NCBI RefSeq assembly: GCF_004011695.2
Contig: NC_082413.1
Location: 1,285,001-1,349,000 of the forward strand
DNA length: 64,000 nt
Direction of reading: 5' to 3'
Source: Ascochyta rabiei
Taxonomy: Eukaryota > Ascomycota > Dothideomycetes > Pleosporales > Didymellaceae
Numbering within the stretch: position 1 is the stretch's first letter; each line of letters opens with the position of its first letter. Below, in pieces: positions 1-11,782 of the stretch. The notes under the pieces were generated by a model. The model saw only the letters and a program-made list of their open reading frames with translations, was not told where the DNA came from and ran no database searches. A program made the position numbers and the translations under genes.

Positions 1-2516
1 CGCTGTGCGCCTTCCTCGAAATCTCAGGCCAGCAGGGCTGCACACGGTAAGAAGCATGTGTGCGTGCACAGCCTGGGCCGTACTGACATCGAAACTGGCA
101 GGACACGGCAGATTACCATTGCGACCATCGCCGAAAAGGGTCTCCCCTCGACAAGACCAGCCGCGAAGCAGGCGTCGCTCGAAGCCCTGCTCCTCTACAT
201 CGAGACCGACAAGCCCGACCCAGTCATCGAGGAGCTTCTCCCCATCCTGTCGCACAAACAGCCAAAAGTCATCGCCGCAACACTAGACGCCATGACCCAC
301 ATCTTCCACGCCTATGGCTGCAAGACGATCGAGCCCAAGTCTGTCCTCAAGCTCCTTCCCAAGGTCTACGGCCATGCCGACAAGAACGTCAGAGCAAAGG
401 CCCAAGAGTTGACCGTCGAGTTTTACCGATGGCTCAAGGACGCCATGAAGCCTTTGTTCTGGAATGACCTGAAGCCTGTGCAGCAACAAGATCTGGACAA
501 GCTGTTCGAAAAGGTCAAGGACGAGCCACCGCCAAAGCAGGAGCGCCTCCTCCGCTCCCAGCAGGCAGCCAAGGAGGCCGCTGCCGCAGCACCAGGCGGA
601 GGGGAGGAAGAGGTCGACGAAGAAGAGGATGGCGCCATCGATCTGGAGCCTGAGTTTGAAGCCATTGACGTGTTTGCGAAGATACCCAAAGACTTCAACG
701 AGCGACTAGGCTCAACAAAATGGAAAGACCGCAAGGAGGTACTGGAAGAGACCCAGAAAGCCCTCGATACCCCTAGGATCGCCGAGGGACCCTTCGACGA
801 CTTGGTGCGCGGATTCGCAAAGTCCATGAAGGACGCCAACATCGCCGTTGTATCCACAGCAGCCAACTGCGTCGAGCTTCTCGCCAAAGGCCTTAAGAAA
901 AGCTTTAACAAGTACCGCAAGGATATCATGAATGCCATGATGGAACGACTCAAAGAGAAGAAACAATCGGTAACAGACGCCATTGGAGGCGCGTTGGATG
1001 CCGCATTTGCTTCGTCGAGCTTTGCAGACTGTCTGGAGGAGATCTTGGAATTCATCAAGCACAAGAACCCCCAGGTGAAGCTCGAATCCACACGGTTCTT
1101 GATCCGCTGTCTGAAGAACACCCGCGAAGCGCCTTCCCCGGCTGAAGCAAAGACATTAGCTGAAGCAGCCACGAAGCTGCTCACCGAATCGCAAGAGGTG
1201 CAACGTTCTGCCGGCGCGGAGGTGCTTGGTACGTTATGGAAGATCATGGGAGACCGCATCATGAACGCTCATCTTGAAGGCCTCGATGACATCAGGAAAA
1301 ACAAGATCAAGGAATACTATGAGGCAGCTGAAGTCAAGGCCAAGTACAAGCCAAAGGCTGCAGCACCGCCAAAGCCCGCGGCTGCACCAGCAGCGACCAA
1401 GAAGCCAACGCTCGGAAAACGGCCAGCGCCCAAGAAGGCTGCACCAGCGGCAGCAGCCCCGCCTCCGCCAGCAGAAGAGTCTACAGCACCACTTGCCCCG
1501 AAACCAACCTCGCGGCCGGGCGTTTCCAAGCTTAAGTCCGGTCTTGCGGGACCGCGTCTTGGAGGTCTAAAGAAGCCAGGGCTCGCTGCCCCATCACCAA
1601 AGAGACCAGTCGCATCTCCACCTCCCGATGAAGAAGAATTCGTGCCGCCGCCACAGCCAAAGTTTGGTGCTGGACGGGGACTTGCTGGCCGCCCGTTGGG
1701 TAAACCTGCTGCTGAGCCTGCTGCCGCACCTGCGGCCGCGCCCACTGGTTTAGGCTTAGTGGAGCGAGCAGAGCTGGAAGAGTTGAGAGCAGAAGCCGAA
1801 CGGCTGCGACGACATAACGAAGAGCTGCGTGGGGAGCGCACAAAGCTGACCTCCCAAATACATGAGCTCCAAAACCAGAATGCTCAGCTGATCGAAGACC
1901 ACACCCGGGATGTGCTTTCTATCAAAGCAAAGGAAACTCAACTTGTCCGTGCTCGCTCAGACTTTGAGGCAGCCGAACAGACCACCCAAACACAGCAGCG
2001 GGAAATTGACCGTCTGAAGCGGGAACTCAGCCGCCAGGTCCGCGTCACGTCACCTCCTCCCACAGATCTGGCCGACCAAATCTACTCGGACAGCAACGGA
2101 CGTTTCGGTGACTCCAGCTACAACAGTCAGGCTCCATATGGTCGCAAAGACAGCCGCTTAGCAAGCGGGCCGATAAGTCCTGGTGGTGACGGTAAGGAGA
2201 ACTTCGATTCTCTCTCCCGTCCGGACAGTATGAGTGGCAAGCTGAGTCCTTTGCGAGCAGATGCGTCGGGCAAATCCTCCTTCTCGTCTCGAGGCGGTCG
2301 TAGTAGCCCAGCTGAGAACGGCACGAGCCGCATGGGAAGTTCTCATGCCGCTTCTGGCGCAGAGAGCTGGAAGCGAGCTGCCGAGGTGACGCAGAACTTG
2401 AAGCAAAGAATCGAGATGATGAAGGTATGTGTTTGGACTCACCAAGACAATCCTTGAACGCGCAACTGACATGACGCTAGGCGAAGCAGGGCATCGGACG
2501 ACCGCCGCCACAGTAG
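1..2516 (+). CDS. STU2: STU2/XMAP215/Dis1-family microtubule polymerase, C-terminal part (5' partial)
   Basis: Proposed exons are 1-46 (cut by the window edge), 112-2424 and 2481-2516. The first intron (47-111) keeps the frame between CAFLEISGQQGC and QITIATIAEKGL. The last exon encodes only AKQGIGRPPPQ. The protein has HEAT-type TOG repeats (about 112-550 and 660-1300), including the conserved stretch DPVIEELLPILSHKQPKV. An Ala/Pro/Lys-rich basic linker (about 1320-1740) and a coiled coil (about 1750-2040) follow, then a Ser-rich tail. In this family TOG domains bind tubulin dimers, the basic linker binds the microtubule lattice, and the coiled coil dimerises the protein to speed plus-end growth at spindle poles and kinetochores. 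The N-terminus lies outside the window. Family assignment is firm; the tiny last exon is inferred from splice consensus and frame. Confidence 0.9.
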
Positions 2517-2948
2517 GTGTCAATGTTCCAATGCTTTCCTGCACATCAGTCGTATGCAGTGACTCTACACCCTAGCATTTCCAGCGGCGTACGGTTGGTT
2601 CAGGTCTAAACGTCTCCTCCAGTTCTGAAAGGATTAGGACATCAGGGGTCTTGCATCAAAAATTAGGGGTTTGGCGCATTGTGATTCATTTTTGAGATTC
2701 CCCTTTACATCTTGCATGCCATACTGTAGTATGACCGGTCGTGCTGCACAGTATTGTAGGAGGTCCAGACCATGGGCACTAGAAGTTGGCCTCGCCGCAT
2801 GCTTCATGCATTAGGGCCCGTGTTCCGAGCTGTGCCTCATTGGAATCTGATGATACCTGTACTCCAGAACAATGACAACGTTTCACACAATGCTTACCGG
2901 TGCGCATGAACCTCCACACTCCTTGCAATTCTCGGTCACTGTCTCGCA
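2517..2948. other. Intergenic region
   Basis: This is the 3' flank of the STU2-like gene and the promoter side of the aminotransferase gene. I see no coding signal, RNA gene or repeat in it. Confidence 0.5.
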
Positions 2949-4381
2949 ATGAACTCCGGATTGTCGTTGCGCACGGCGAAGCTCACAAGTGATCTTGCCC
3001 CCACGCCAACAGCTTCAACCCCGCAATCCACTCCGGATACTACGACGGTAGATCTGTCCAACGCACAGAATGAATGTGTTCGCCCTGAGTTGCTTGACAT
3101 TCTGCGATACACCATCGACGATGGAATGACGATTGATGTCAGTATGATACACCTCGCATGCAAGGGTCAGCCTTTAACTGTTATGTGTAGACCTTCCAAT
3201 TACCCACGGCACCGGGCGGTGATCCTCGGCTTCGAGAAACGCTTTCTGTGTTCTTCAACCGGTACTTCAAGCCCATGCACCACGTGGAAGCCGAGCACAT
3301 TGCTCTCACTGCGGGCGCAAGTGATGCAATCGAACATGCGGTACATGCTTTGTGCGATGAGGGAGACAGCATTATTGTACCAGGGCCATACTGGCGTAAG
3401 TTATGTTTCTGTCTCCAACGAGACAGCCTGCTCAATACGTGCAGCTGGTTTCGAGCTTTTGGTATCAACCCGAGCCAAGGTCAACATCATCATCGCTCAA
3501 TCCCCCACGTATACCAACTACACCAGTTACCTTGTCCCATCACTTCAAGCTGCGTATGACTTCTCGCCGGTCAAGAAGCGCATCAAAGCAGTCTTGCTTT
3601 CGAACCCGTCGAACCCTCTGGGAAGATGCTACTCCAAGAGCGTGCTCATCGAGTGTATGGAGTTTTGCCAAGAGCGAGGGCTGCATTTGATTTCTGACGA
3701 ACTGTATGCTCTCACTGATCTTGGACATATTAAGAAGGGCGAGGAGTTTGTGTCTGTGCTGTCTTTGACGGAACCTTTGATGCCCGAAGGCGCGATCAAG
3801 GTCGATCCAACCCGTGTGCATGTGGTTTGGAGCGCGAGTAAGCTGTTCGGCGTGAGCGGGTTGAGAGTGGTATGCCCAAAAATCTCCATCGGTGCCTTTA
3901 ATGTGAAGAAGCTAATGTGCTGCAGGGCTGCTTCGTCTCGCAGCAGAACCCTGAGCTCGTCAAAGCCGTGGCTTTCCTCACAGCTACCCACACAAACACG
4001 ATTGCGTCGCTGTACCTCTCCAGGCTACTCTCCCTGCCACAACTATCAAGTTTGTTGACGCTTAACTCTGAGCGTTTGACAACATCGTACCGCCTGCTCG
4101 CGGAGTGCCTTCGCAATCTCAAAATTCATTTTGTGGAACCCACACACGGGCTCTTCCTGTTCGCAAAGCTGACGAACGACCTGTCCACGTTGGAGGAGGA
4201 AAAATCGTACTTTGATAGGCTTACTGCAGCTGGATTGAAAGTTAGTCCAGGCCGGTTGTACAGGGGCGTAGATGGCGAGTTTGGGTGGGCTAGAATACGT
4301 TTTTGTATTGCGGAGGATGTGATGACGAAAACTATCGCGAGCTTTGGTCAGATTTGGGAGCGTGAGAGGCGAAGACCCTGA
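2949..4381 (+). CDS. PLP-dependent aminotransferase class I/II, ACC-synthase-like
   Basis: Four exons (2949-3137, 3191-3395, 3445-3869, 3926-4381) give a 424-aa protein with introns of 49-56 bp. Visible family marks are IDLSNAQNE-like VDLSNAQNE near residue 40, the GGDPRLRETL stretch, TAGASDAIE, SNPSNPLGR, ISDELYAL, and the PLP Schiff-base lysine in VVWSASKLFGVSGLRVG. These are typical of fungal 1-aminocyclopropane-1-carboxylate synthase-like enzymes, a group that also includes GliI-type C-S lyases of epipolythiodioxopiperazine clusters. No secondary-metabolite genes lie nearby, so a cluster role is not supported. The substrate cannot be read from sequence. The start ATG is the first in frame before the conserved region, and the N-terminal 30 residues are less certain than the rest. 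Confidence 0.85.
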
Positions 4382-4553
4382 GAGTCCCTGTTCTGCGTAC
4401 TTGGTGATTCCGAGTTGGTTCACGTTGACTGGCGCACGAACACCTTGTGACGTCACAGCACAGTGCACCTTCCTAGGAAGATTGGACTGCTCAGTGCTCA
4501 CATCACTCCCGCAAACACCACAAGAACACTCAAAAGCAAGCATACCCCATAAA

Positions 4554-4736
4554 ATGGCGCCTCCACCGAACTCCACTGTACAGATCCTCCTACGCTACAC
4601 TTATCGAGCCAACATGATCTTTTTCGCCGGCTTTGGAGCCTGGTACATGCTCAAGGGACCAGGCCGCGGACAGGAACAAGATATTGCTTCCTTAACACAG
4701 CGAGGAAACGACAAGTCTACGGAGAACAGAGAGTAG
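4554..4736 (+). CDS. Small single-pass membrane protein, 60 aa, function unknown
   Basis: A short open frame begins at an ATG with an A-rich context (ATAAAATGG). It encodes a polar N-terminus, one hydrophobic stretch (residues about 17-33, ANMIFFAGFGAWYMLKG) and a charged, polar C-terminus. The layout resembles small accessory subunits of mitochondrial inner or outer membrane complexes, but I do not recognise the family. It sits 170 bp after the aminotransferase gene on the same strand. The frame is open upstream to 4344 without a convincing start, so the ATG at 4554 is preferred. Function by analogy is only a guess. Confidence 0.55.
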   Translation: MAPPPNSTVQILLRYTYRANMIFFAGFGAWYMLKGPGRGQEQDIASLTQRGNDKSTENRE

Positions 4737-6134
4737 AAATTTTGTTCGTCGCCACGACTGGGCTTATGCGCTGCCGGGCAAGACTTCATCTCGCTACAAC
4801 CATCGACCGTCCGCACCAGTCGACTCCGCTGTGCAAACATGAGAGCTTGCACGCCGTTCTGCCATGTCGCTACACATTGAGATCTCTGAACTCCCGTGCT
4901 GCGGTGCGTCCGGCAGAGTGTCAGTTGATCAATCGTCCGTTCAGGGCTAAATATCCGGGCTACCTCCACGATTACAAATGCTTCATCCTATTAAAATCAA
5001 TATACAGCTGCAAATTAGTTGCTATTCCAGCTTCTTTCTTCTCTGCGCATTGAGAGCGGCGCTGGCGGCCCTACTGGTAGTATGGCATAACCCCAGCATT
5101 AGCTCAGTGCCACGGCGGAAGAGCGAGTAACAAGATGGCCACATCAAATGCCTTCCATGCCCTTTACGGCTGATGCAAGTCCTGTACCGCATAACAAACT
5201 TCATCCAAAAATTGCCATTCAATCGAGGTTTCGTCCGACACAAATGAACAGTTCAGGGAGGCGCCGTCGTATCGAGTAGCAGTATAAACTATACTTTCAA
5301 TTAACATCCCCTAACGTATCGAGAATGAATTGGCACGATAAAATGCAGGTATTTATCTGCAAAGATGTAACAGGATATGTATGGCCCTTTGATCCTTGTG
5401 GTCTTTTGGCTCAGGAAGCTCGTGGAGCTTGTCCATTGTTCCGTCTACTAGGTAATGTCCAGACACAAACTTCTCAAGCAGTTACCATAACATCTTTGTC
5501 GAGCAAAATGATGCACCGAGATACTCATGTAAACAGGTCAGCCAGTCGCATTGTATCACCACCTAATCACACACGGTCTACAAGCGCTTCCGTCCCGTCG
5601 TCGCCTCTGATTGGTCATCTATGCGCGATGCTTTTGCGTTCACCAACGTGGCATACTGACTAGACCATTAACAAGGTATTTAGACGAGTAAACTGACAAA
5701 TACTCCTCTTCCTTTCGATAAGAACTTATCTGTTTCGTTCGCGCGCAACAAACAATCTCGCGCACACATGTCCACTTTACATATCTGCCGCAAACTGCAA
5801 CCTCAAGCATCGCCACCCCTTCACTGCGATAAGAAATCTTGTCCTCGCAGCCACATGCTTTAGCGGCCTCTAATCTGCGGGATGATGTCTACTGAACGAT
5901 TACCGTTGGTGTCAGTGCTCGGCAGCTCTCCTACTGGACGAATGAATCCCATCTCCTTCCAAATGAGGAATGTGGGGCTGATAACCAACGATATCAAGCT
6001 TGACAACACGCTGTTGATCAACTCCGAGGACGCTGGCGTGGACATGGGTTCTGCCACAGAAATCATATGAGAGCTCGTATGCCGACTGTTAAAGATGAAC
6101 AAGCCGAAACAGCAGCTTTGCAGCACTCCACACA
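4737..6134. other. Long intergenic region
   Basis: About 1.4 kb between the small membrane protein and the MFS gene. Open frames here are short, have no recognisable domain and no supporting splice structure. The last 200 bases are the likely promoter and 5' leader of the MFS gene. Confidence 0.45.
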
Positions 6135-7800
6135 ATGCAGGCGCGCGAGGTCAAAGACCCCAGTCATGTCGACGAGAAGGTCCCGGAGAAGGGCGTCTAC
6201 AAGGATGCAGACAAAGCTCTTGAATTTCTCCGCCTGAATGAGGATGGTGAAGAAGGCACTGTCGTCTCCATCGACGAGAAGACCCTGATCAGGAAAATTG
6301 ACTGGATGATCGTACCTATCATGTTCGCCTGCTACTTCCTACAGTATCTGGACAAGTCGCTCTGTAAGCTCGATTACCGCCTAGTGTACAACCTTCTAAT
6401 TACATACCGCAGTGAACTTTGCAGCAGTCATGGGTATCAGAGAAGATGCCAACCTGACAACCGAGCAGTATGGCACTCTGTCTTGGCTTTTCTATCTCGC
6501 CTTCCTTATCTTCGAGATGCCACACGCATACCTTATGCAGCGGCTGCCAACCGCAAAGTACCTTGGCGCCTGCGTCTGTGCTTGGGGTACCGTCGGTATG
6601 TAGCTCCGCGCATTAAGAACTGTTGAAGCATACCAACTGACTCTCATTAAGTGAGTTGCACCGCAGCTTGCGACTCCTACACATCTCTTGCAGTCTGTCG
6701 TTTCTTGCTCGGCGCTTTCGAGTCTGCCATCAGTCCGTCCCTGATCCTAGTCACATCAATGTGGTACAAGCGTGACGAACAGCCTAAGCGCATCGGTTTC
6801 TGGTACCTCGGCGTCGGGACGGCCGTGATGGTCGGTTCGCTCGTCTCGTACGGCTTCCAGCACTACACCGGCGACAAGTTCAACAATTGGCAGATTATGT
6901 ACCTCGTAGTCGGTCTCATCACGATCACTGCAGGTATCGTCGTCATTCTTTTCTTGCCCGACAACCCAATGTCAAGCAGGCTGACACACGAGGAAAAGGT
7001 CATGGCTGTGTCAAGACTCCGGGAGAACAACACCGGCATTGAAAATAAAACCTTCAAGCCATACCAGTTTCGTGAGGCTATGACCGATCCCCAGGTCTGG
7101 CTGCTGGCTTTTATCACGACTGCAGCCAGCATCCCCAATGGCGCTGTGTCGTCTTTCCAGAGCGTCATCATCTCCGGCTTCGGCTTCTCAAACAAGGAGA
7201 CCGCGCTCATTCAGATCCCAGGCGGTCTGATCACCGTAGTCAGCACGCTTATTGGTACCTACGTTGCAGGCCGTTACAACTGCCGCGGACTTATGCTTGT
7301 TACATGGGCAGCCCTTGGTGGTATCGTTGGTGGTGGCATGATTGCCTTTATACCTGCCAGCAACAGAGCCGGCAGACTGGCAGGCAACTATTTGACAAAC
7401 ATGACCGGCTCGTTTCTGCCACTTGCCTATGCCTTTGCGGCTTGCAACTTCGCTGTAAGATCCATGCTCAGCGGGACAGTCATATGTGTGCCGATATACT
7501 GACTGCTTATAGGGACACACCAAGAAAGTCACCATGAACGCTATACTGCTTATGTCATTCTGTCTAGGCAACATCCTTGGACCTCTGACCTTCCGCAACG
7601 AGGATGCACCCAACTACACACCAGCAAAGATCACAATCGTAGCTGTCGAAGTCACTGTCCTCTGTGCCACTGCAGTCTTGGTGTTCTACTACCGTTGGGA
7701 GAACCGCCAACGAAATGCTGCAGGCGTTAGTCATCGAACAGACGTGGAGTTCAGCGACATGACTGATAGGGAGAACAAGGAGCTTCGATACAAGTACTAG
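6135..7800 (+). CDS. MFS transporter, allantoate permease (Dal5)/anion:cation symporter type
   Basis: Four exons (6135-6363, 6413-6595, 6652-7454, 7513-7800) encode 500 aa. After a charged cytosolic N-terminus come about 12 membrane segments. Typical Dal5/Tna1-family marks are QYLDKSLLNFAAVMGI in the first helix, RFLLGAFESAISPSLILV in helix 4/5, MWYKRDEQPKRIGFWY after it, and NFAGHTKKVTMNA across the last splice junction (7454|7513). The family carries organic anions such as allantoate, nicotinate, pantothenate or biotin precursors across the plasma membrane with protons. The exact substrate is not readable. It is convergent with the next MFS gene (279 bp between stops). All junctions preserve frame and restore conserved residues. 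Confidence 0.92.
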
Positions 7801-8079
7801 GAAATCAGCAGCAATACCAGATTGAATTCGCACCTTTAGGTACTAGGCTCCTTTTCCAATGCTCGGCTCTCGTAATCTCCTCAGTCGCACTAGCAATTTG
7901 TAATTTGATGATTCGAGCGATTTAAACACGTCCATGCTGCACGGAAACTGCCAATGTTCTGGATGTTTGGTACGATCTTCTCACAGTCCGATCATGTTTC
8001 AATTGTTCAACCTTGTCGCCTTAGGCTCAGTTGCATGGAGCGTAGTGGATTTTCTAGTTTGAGATCTCAACAAAGATGC

Positions 8080-9474
8080 CTATACCCGCTTGAGGAACTT
8101 CTTCGCGACCGTCCGTCTGGCCAGAATGACAAAAAGAGCTGACAGTGTAGCCATGCCTCCAGCATAGAAGATAGCAGGCCGATACACCTCAACACTGTGA
8201 CCGATACCTGCACCTTGTCTGCCACCCGCAGCTTGAAGCAAGTAACCTGCGATAGGCGCACCCATCAGATAACCTGCTGTCCAGCCCGTGACAGACATGC
8301 TCATTGCTACTGTGGCCCTTCCAGGGCCAAAGATACCAGCCACTACAGTTGGCTGAGTTGTGAAATACGCACCATTGGCGACTCCGTTCACCGTTGCGAA
8401 AACGACCAGAGGAGGCAGCGAATTTGAGACTGGCCAGATGGCGAGCATGCTGACAGCGTTGACAGCCATCACCGTGACGAACATATTCAACGGTCCGAGC
8501 TTATCACAGAGTGGCCCGGCGAAGAAGCGTCCAATGGCATTGCAGGCGTTGAACGCTGCGACAAGTCCAGCGCCAGTACCGGAGCTCAGGCCAATGGATT
8601 GGACGAAAAGCGGCAGGTAGAAGGGTGGAATGTATAGTGCAAAGACTCCAATGGCGCTGGCAACGAATATTGCAACGAAGGGTATGGAGCGGAACATGCT
8701 TGAATCGAAGAAGGGCGCGGTCTTGAGTGGTACGCGATCTTGGAGCATCCAAGCAGCGGGCATGCCGAGTGCCAGTGTTACCAGGCCTTGGAACCGGAAG
8801 GTCCACGCAATGCCAAATTTTCGATACATCGCCTCAAGTGCGACAGCCATGACGCAACCTCCCACACCGCCACCCAGCTTGATGATACCATTGGCGAGCC
8901 CTAATCGAGAGCTGAAGTACTGCACGGGGAGAGCATTTGATACAGTATAGTTCATAGCCATACCAACGCCGCCAATAAGGCCGAAGGTGCCAAAGAGACC
9001 CGCGATGTTCGAGGTGCAAAAGCTGGCACCGATCATGCTCATACCCATCAAAAATACACCGAGCAAGACTGTGATGCGAGCTCCAAACCAGCGCATGAAG
9101 CGAACAACAAGTAGGCCATACAGGGCCACACCGGCGAGACCGAGAGATCCAACGAAGGTCAGCGTTGATGCCTTCTCGTTCTTCAAGGTTGAATCCAGGA
9201 GGGCCGCCTGCAGGACACCCCAGCAATTGATGATGCCATTGTGACAGAACGTGGTGATGAAGCCTGCTGCGACAATGACCCATCCATAACCACCATCCGG
9301 GATCGCTGTAGTCGTGTACGTTGAGTCTTCTGGGACTTCATCGCGATGTCCAGTCAGGGATGTTCCTGGGGTGTAGTCTGTGAGCGGGACTCGGGACTCT
9401 TTGCGAAGATTCGAGAGTTCGATTGGCTCCGCCGTTACCATCGTAGTCGCCATGGCAATGGAGATTCCAGACAT
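8080..9474 (-). CDS. MFS monocarboxylate transporter-like protein (MCT/SLC16 type)
   Basis: Single-exon gene of 464 aa. A roughly 60-residue hydrophilic N-terminus ends in the PDGGYGWVIVAAGF signature of the monocarboxylate porter family, followed by the CHNGIINCWGVLQ stretch and about 12 membrane helices. Fungal members (Mch-like) sit in the plasma or vacuolar membrane; several do not carry monocarboxylates, and yeast Mch5 is a riboflavin transporter, so the substrate is open. The protein ends shortly after the last helix with a basic tail (RRTVAKKFLKRV). It is convergent with the upstream MFS gene and the sequence has no lesion. Confidence 0.9.
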   Translation of the reverse strand: MSGISIAMATTMVTAEPIELSNLRKESRVPLTDYTPGTSLTGHRDEVPEDSTYTTTAIPDGGYGWVIVAAGFITTFCHNGIINCWGVLQAALLDSTLKNEKASTLTFVGSLGLAGVALYGLLVVRFMRWFGARITVLLGVFLMGMSMIGASFCTSNIAGLFGTFGLIGGVGMAMNYTVSNALPVQYFSSRLGLANGIIKLGGGVGGCVMAVALEAMYRKFGIAWTFRFQGLVTLALGMPAAWMLQDRVPLKTAPFFDSSMFRSIPFVAIFVASAIGVFALYIPPFYLPLFVQSIGLSSGTGAGLVAAFNACNAIGRFFAGPLCDKLGPLNMFVTVMAVNAVSMLAIWPVSNSLPPLVVFATVNGVANGAYFTTQPTVVAGIFGPGRATVAMSMSVTGWTAGYLMGAPIAGYLLQAAGGRQGAGIGHSVEVYRPAIFYAGGMATLSALFVILARRTVAKKFLKRV

Positions 9475-10029
9475 CTACTGTGAGTTGAAGGGACCGTATG
9501 GGTATGGTACACAAGTTTTAATGCAGTGGGAGTTGTGACCAAAACAGGTTAGGTCGCGCCCTATGCACATGCACCCAGGGCGTTCCGGGATCGCACTTTG
9601 CTGCTTCAATCCGAGGAACGCGCAAAGAGGCTGCCTGATCATGTTGAAGACACAAATCACGTGGTCCGACGTCATTCCTTTTCCACCGAAGCCGGCCCGG
9701 CACAAGCACCTTTGCGCTATCGACGACAGGCCTATGAACAGTACTGTGCACGTGTACGTGCGCATTTTAGATACTAGAGCTCTTGTCTGTGGAGGCCCAA
9801 GTCTCCTTTGATCCGATCTACCCTTTTGATTGTTCGTGGGTCGTATGTATGCAGCTGCCAGTTGTTCGCATTGATCAGCGATGTGATTGACAAGAGCTTC
9901 GCCTTGAAACAGCCCCTGAACAACACATACTATGGCATCATCCTAGCATCGTGCTAATTTACATATAATGGGCTTTGCGACCTTCAGTAAGCGTGTCACT
10001 CGCAACCTCACACATTCATTACCACTAGT
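9475..10029. other. Divergent intergenic region
   Basis: This separates the start codons of the MCT-like gene (minus) and the stefin-like gene (plus), so it should contain two promoters. I see no specific operator and no coding frame worth calling. Confidence 0.45.
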
Positions 10030-10535
10030 ATGGCTACAGAAGAGACTGTGCAGCTTGGTGATGCACATGCACCACACCAGGCATCCATTAACGCGTTCGA
10101 ATCCATCCTATCCACCGTAAAAGAGGAGCTTATAAAGCTTCGCCGCGACCATGACAGTATGTTGTATCCCATAATCTCGCTTTGCTTCCACTGACACGTC
10201 CAGGACACGAACCGGAATACTTCCTCGCCGTCAAACAAGTCTCTGATTCAGACCTGACCTCATTCACCTCCCGCGACCTCGAATCTGTTCGCGTCGCAAA
10301 CTCGGCATACGGCCTGCACCTGTTCGGCAAGGTCCAACTGCCAGCCGTAGACGACGCCTATATACACGTACGCATATTTGGATCAGCCAAGGACGGAACG
10401 GATGGCAGTGGCCCAGACGAGCGCGAGTACAGTCTGCATAGCATTCACACTGAAGAGGTGATCAAGCCAGATGGAGATAGGGTATACCGGGCTATATTTG
10501 GACGCACAGACGAGCTGAAATGGTTTGACACATGA
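10030..10535 (+). CDS. Conserved-looking unknown protein, possibly stefin/cystatin-like fold
   Basis: Two exons (10030-10156, 10204-10535) separated by a 47-bp intron encode 152 aa. The N-terminal half is predicted helical and charged (STVKEELIKLRRDHD). The C-terminal half contains ANSAYGLHLFGKVQL and DDAYIHVRIFGS. That spacing is reminiscent of the two strands of stefins, where a Y.HVRVF-type strand is typical, but the inhibitory QVVAG loop is not visible. I therefore do not call it a protease inhibitor. There is no signal peptide or membrane segment. The splice junction is the only one that joins the two frames with consensus sites. Confidence 0.6.
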
Positions 10536-11056
10536 AGGTCCTTCGTATTGGCAGCGCTTTCAGGCTGTGGAGGTGGCACGCCGCCGTGTTATAGGACAGG
10601 AGTTCGGCTAGCCATGACTAGAGAGCCTTTGTAGGCTTTTGTCTCGTAAAGACTAGACTTCAATGAGACTCAAGAACTTCAGATATATGTCTGTGTTTAA
10701 CTCGAGGTGATTCAAACCCTAACAACAGATTCAGATTATTTTTACTAGCCCAAATTTAGGAAGCTGCGAATTCTAAGTCATCTTTCAAGATTACTTGGTA
10801 GATTTGAATCATTGTTTGACTGCCGCGACAACGAAATCGCATTTACAGGGAGTCTATCAGACTAGTGTACCTCGAGGCCTCTAGCCTAACAGCAACCTCG
10901 TTTTTACAGGAGGCCGAGGTTTCGATTAACGCTATAAAACGTCCGATCTGCCAAATATGCTTATAAACGCTAACTAACAGTGACCCACTTAGGCCGCTAC
11001 GTGAACTACGAGTCCACAGTCACTTCCTTCTAACTCCATTCTTACAACCAAAAACC
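10536..11056. other. Intergenic region with an imperfect inverted repeat
   Basis: No gene is seen. Around 10868-10922 the motif ACCTCGAGGCCTC recurs in inverted form as GAGGCCGAGGT, forming an imperfect hairpin of unknown meaning. The 3' part is the promoter side of the GNAT gene. Confidence 0.4.
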
Positions 11057-11782
11057 ATGGCAGCAAAATTCGAGGTCTCGGAAGCCGAACCTCAAGATGC
11101 CGATGCAATAGCGCTGCTGTTTGCGCTCTCCTGGGCATCCCCCTTCACCCATCTGCAATTCGGTCAGGTTGACCCTGCCCAGCTAGCGACATCGATGGTA
11201 CCCCGCATCGCAGAGCAAATGGCAAAAGAGAACTCCAGGTTCGTCGTGGCTCGACATCAAAAAACACACGGAGTCGCCGCTGTAGCGCAATGGACGCTTC
11301 CTGCCGAGGAAGGGTCGGAGTCGGTAAATTCAGAAACGCAAGAGGACAGCGAAGAACGCCAGCAGTTCGAGGATGAAGTGTACAAGCGTAGTTTGCCAGA
11401 CAGCAGCAACAGAGATCTTGTCATGGACTTCACTCTGGGTCTGCGGCGGCTGAGAGAAGAGACCCTCCAGGGCCGGAAGCACTTCCTCCTAGAGAACCTG
11501 GCAACGCATCCAGACTATCGTGGCATGGGGCTGGCGAGCCGATTGATTCAACGGGAAGTAAATTTTGCCAATGAGCGGCAAATGTTGATGTATCTGGATA
11601 CCGCAAGCGACAACCCAGCAGCAAGTTTGTACAAGAAGCTCGGGTTCGAGGAACAAGGTCGAAACACTATCGAGGATCTCAGCAAGTATGCGTCTTTGGA
11701 CTACATCCGGCAACTTGGTTGTGACACGAGGCACACGCATGTAGCCTTTCTGCGATATCCGGACGCTCTTAGCGACACATAG
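11057..11782 (+). CDS. GNAT-family N-acetyltransferase
   Basis: Single-exon gene of 241 aa. The acetyl-CoA-binding motif A is visible near residues 143-160 (ENLATHPDYRGMGLASRLI, containing the R-G-M-G-L-A pyrophosphate loop). Motif B follows as LDTASDNPAASLYKKLGFEE. This combination is typical of fungal small-molecule GNATs. A Glu/Gln-rich insertion near residues 80-105 separates the N-terminal strand pair from motif A. The acceptor substrate cannot be deduced. No neighbour suggests a pathway. The start is the first ATG, in a good context (AAACCATGG). Confidence 0.88.
   Translation: MAAKFEVSEAEPQDADAIALLFALSWASPFTHLQFGQVDPAQLATSMVPRIAEQMAKENSRFVVARHQKTHGVAAVAQWTLPAEEGSESVNSETQEDSEERQQFEDEVYKRSLPDSSNRDLVMDFTLGLRRLREETLQGRKHFLLENLATHPDYRGMGLASRLIQREVNFANERQMLMYLDTASDNPAASLYKKLGFEEQGRNTIEDLSKYASLDYIRQLGCDTRHTHVAFLRYPDALSDT

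Noticed and set aside
423..1262. 279-residue minus-strand open frame inside the STU2-like gene
   Set aside because: It is an antisense shadow of a TOG-domain coding region; composition is Ser-rich as expected from reversed codons.
10868..10922. Imperfect hairpin of GAGGCC words as a terminator or small RNA
   Set aside because: The match is short and interrupted, and there is no poly-T tract or conserved context.
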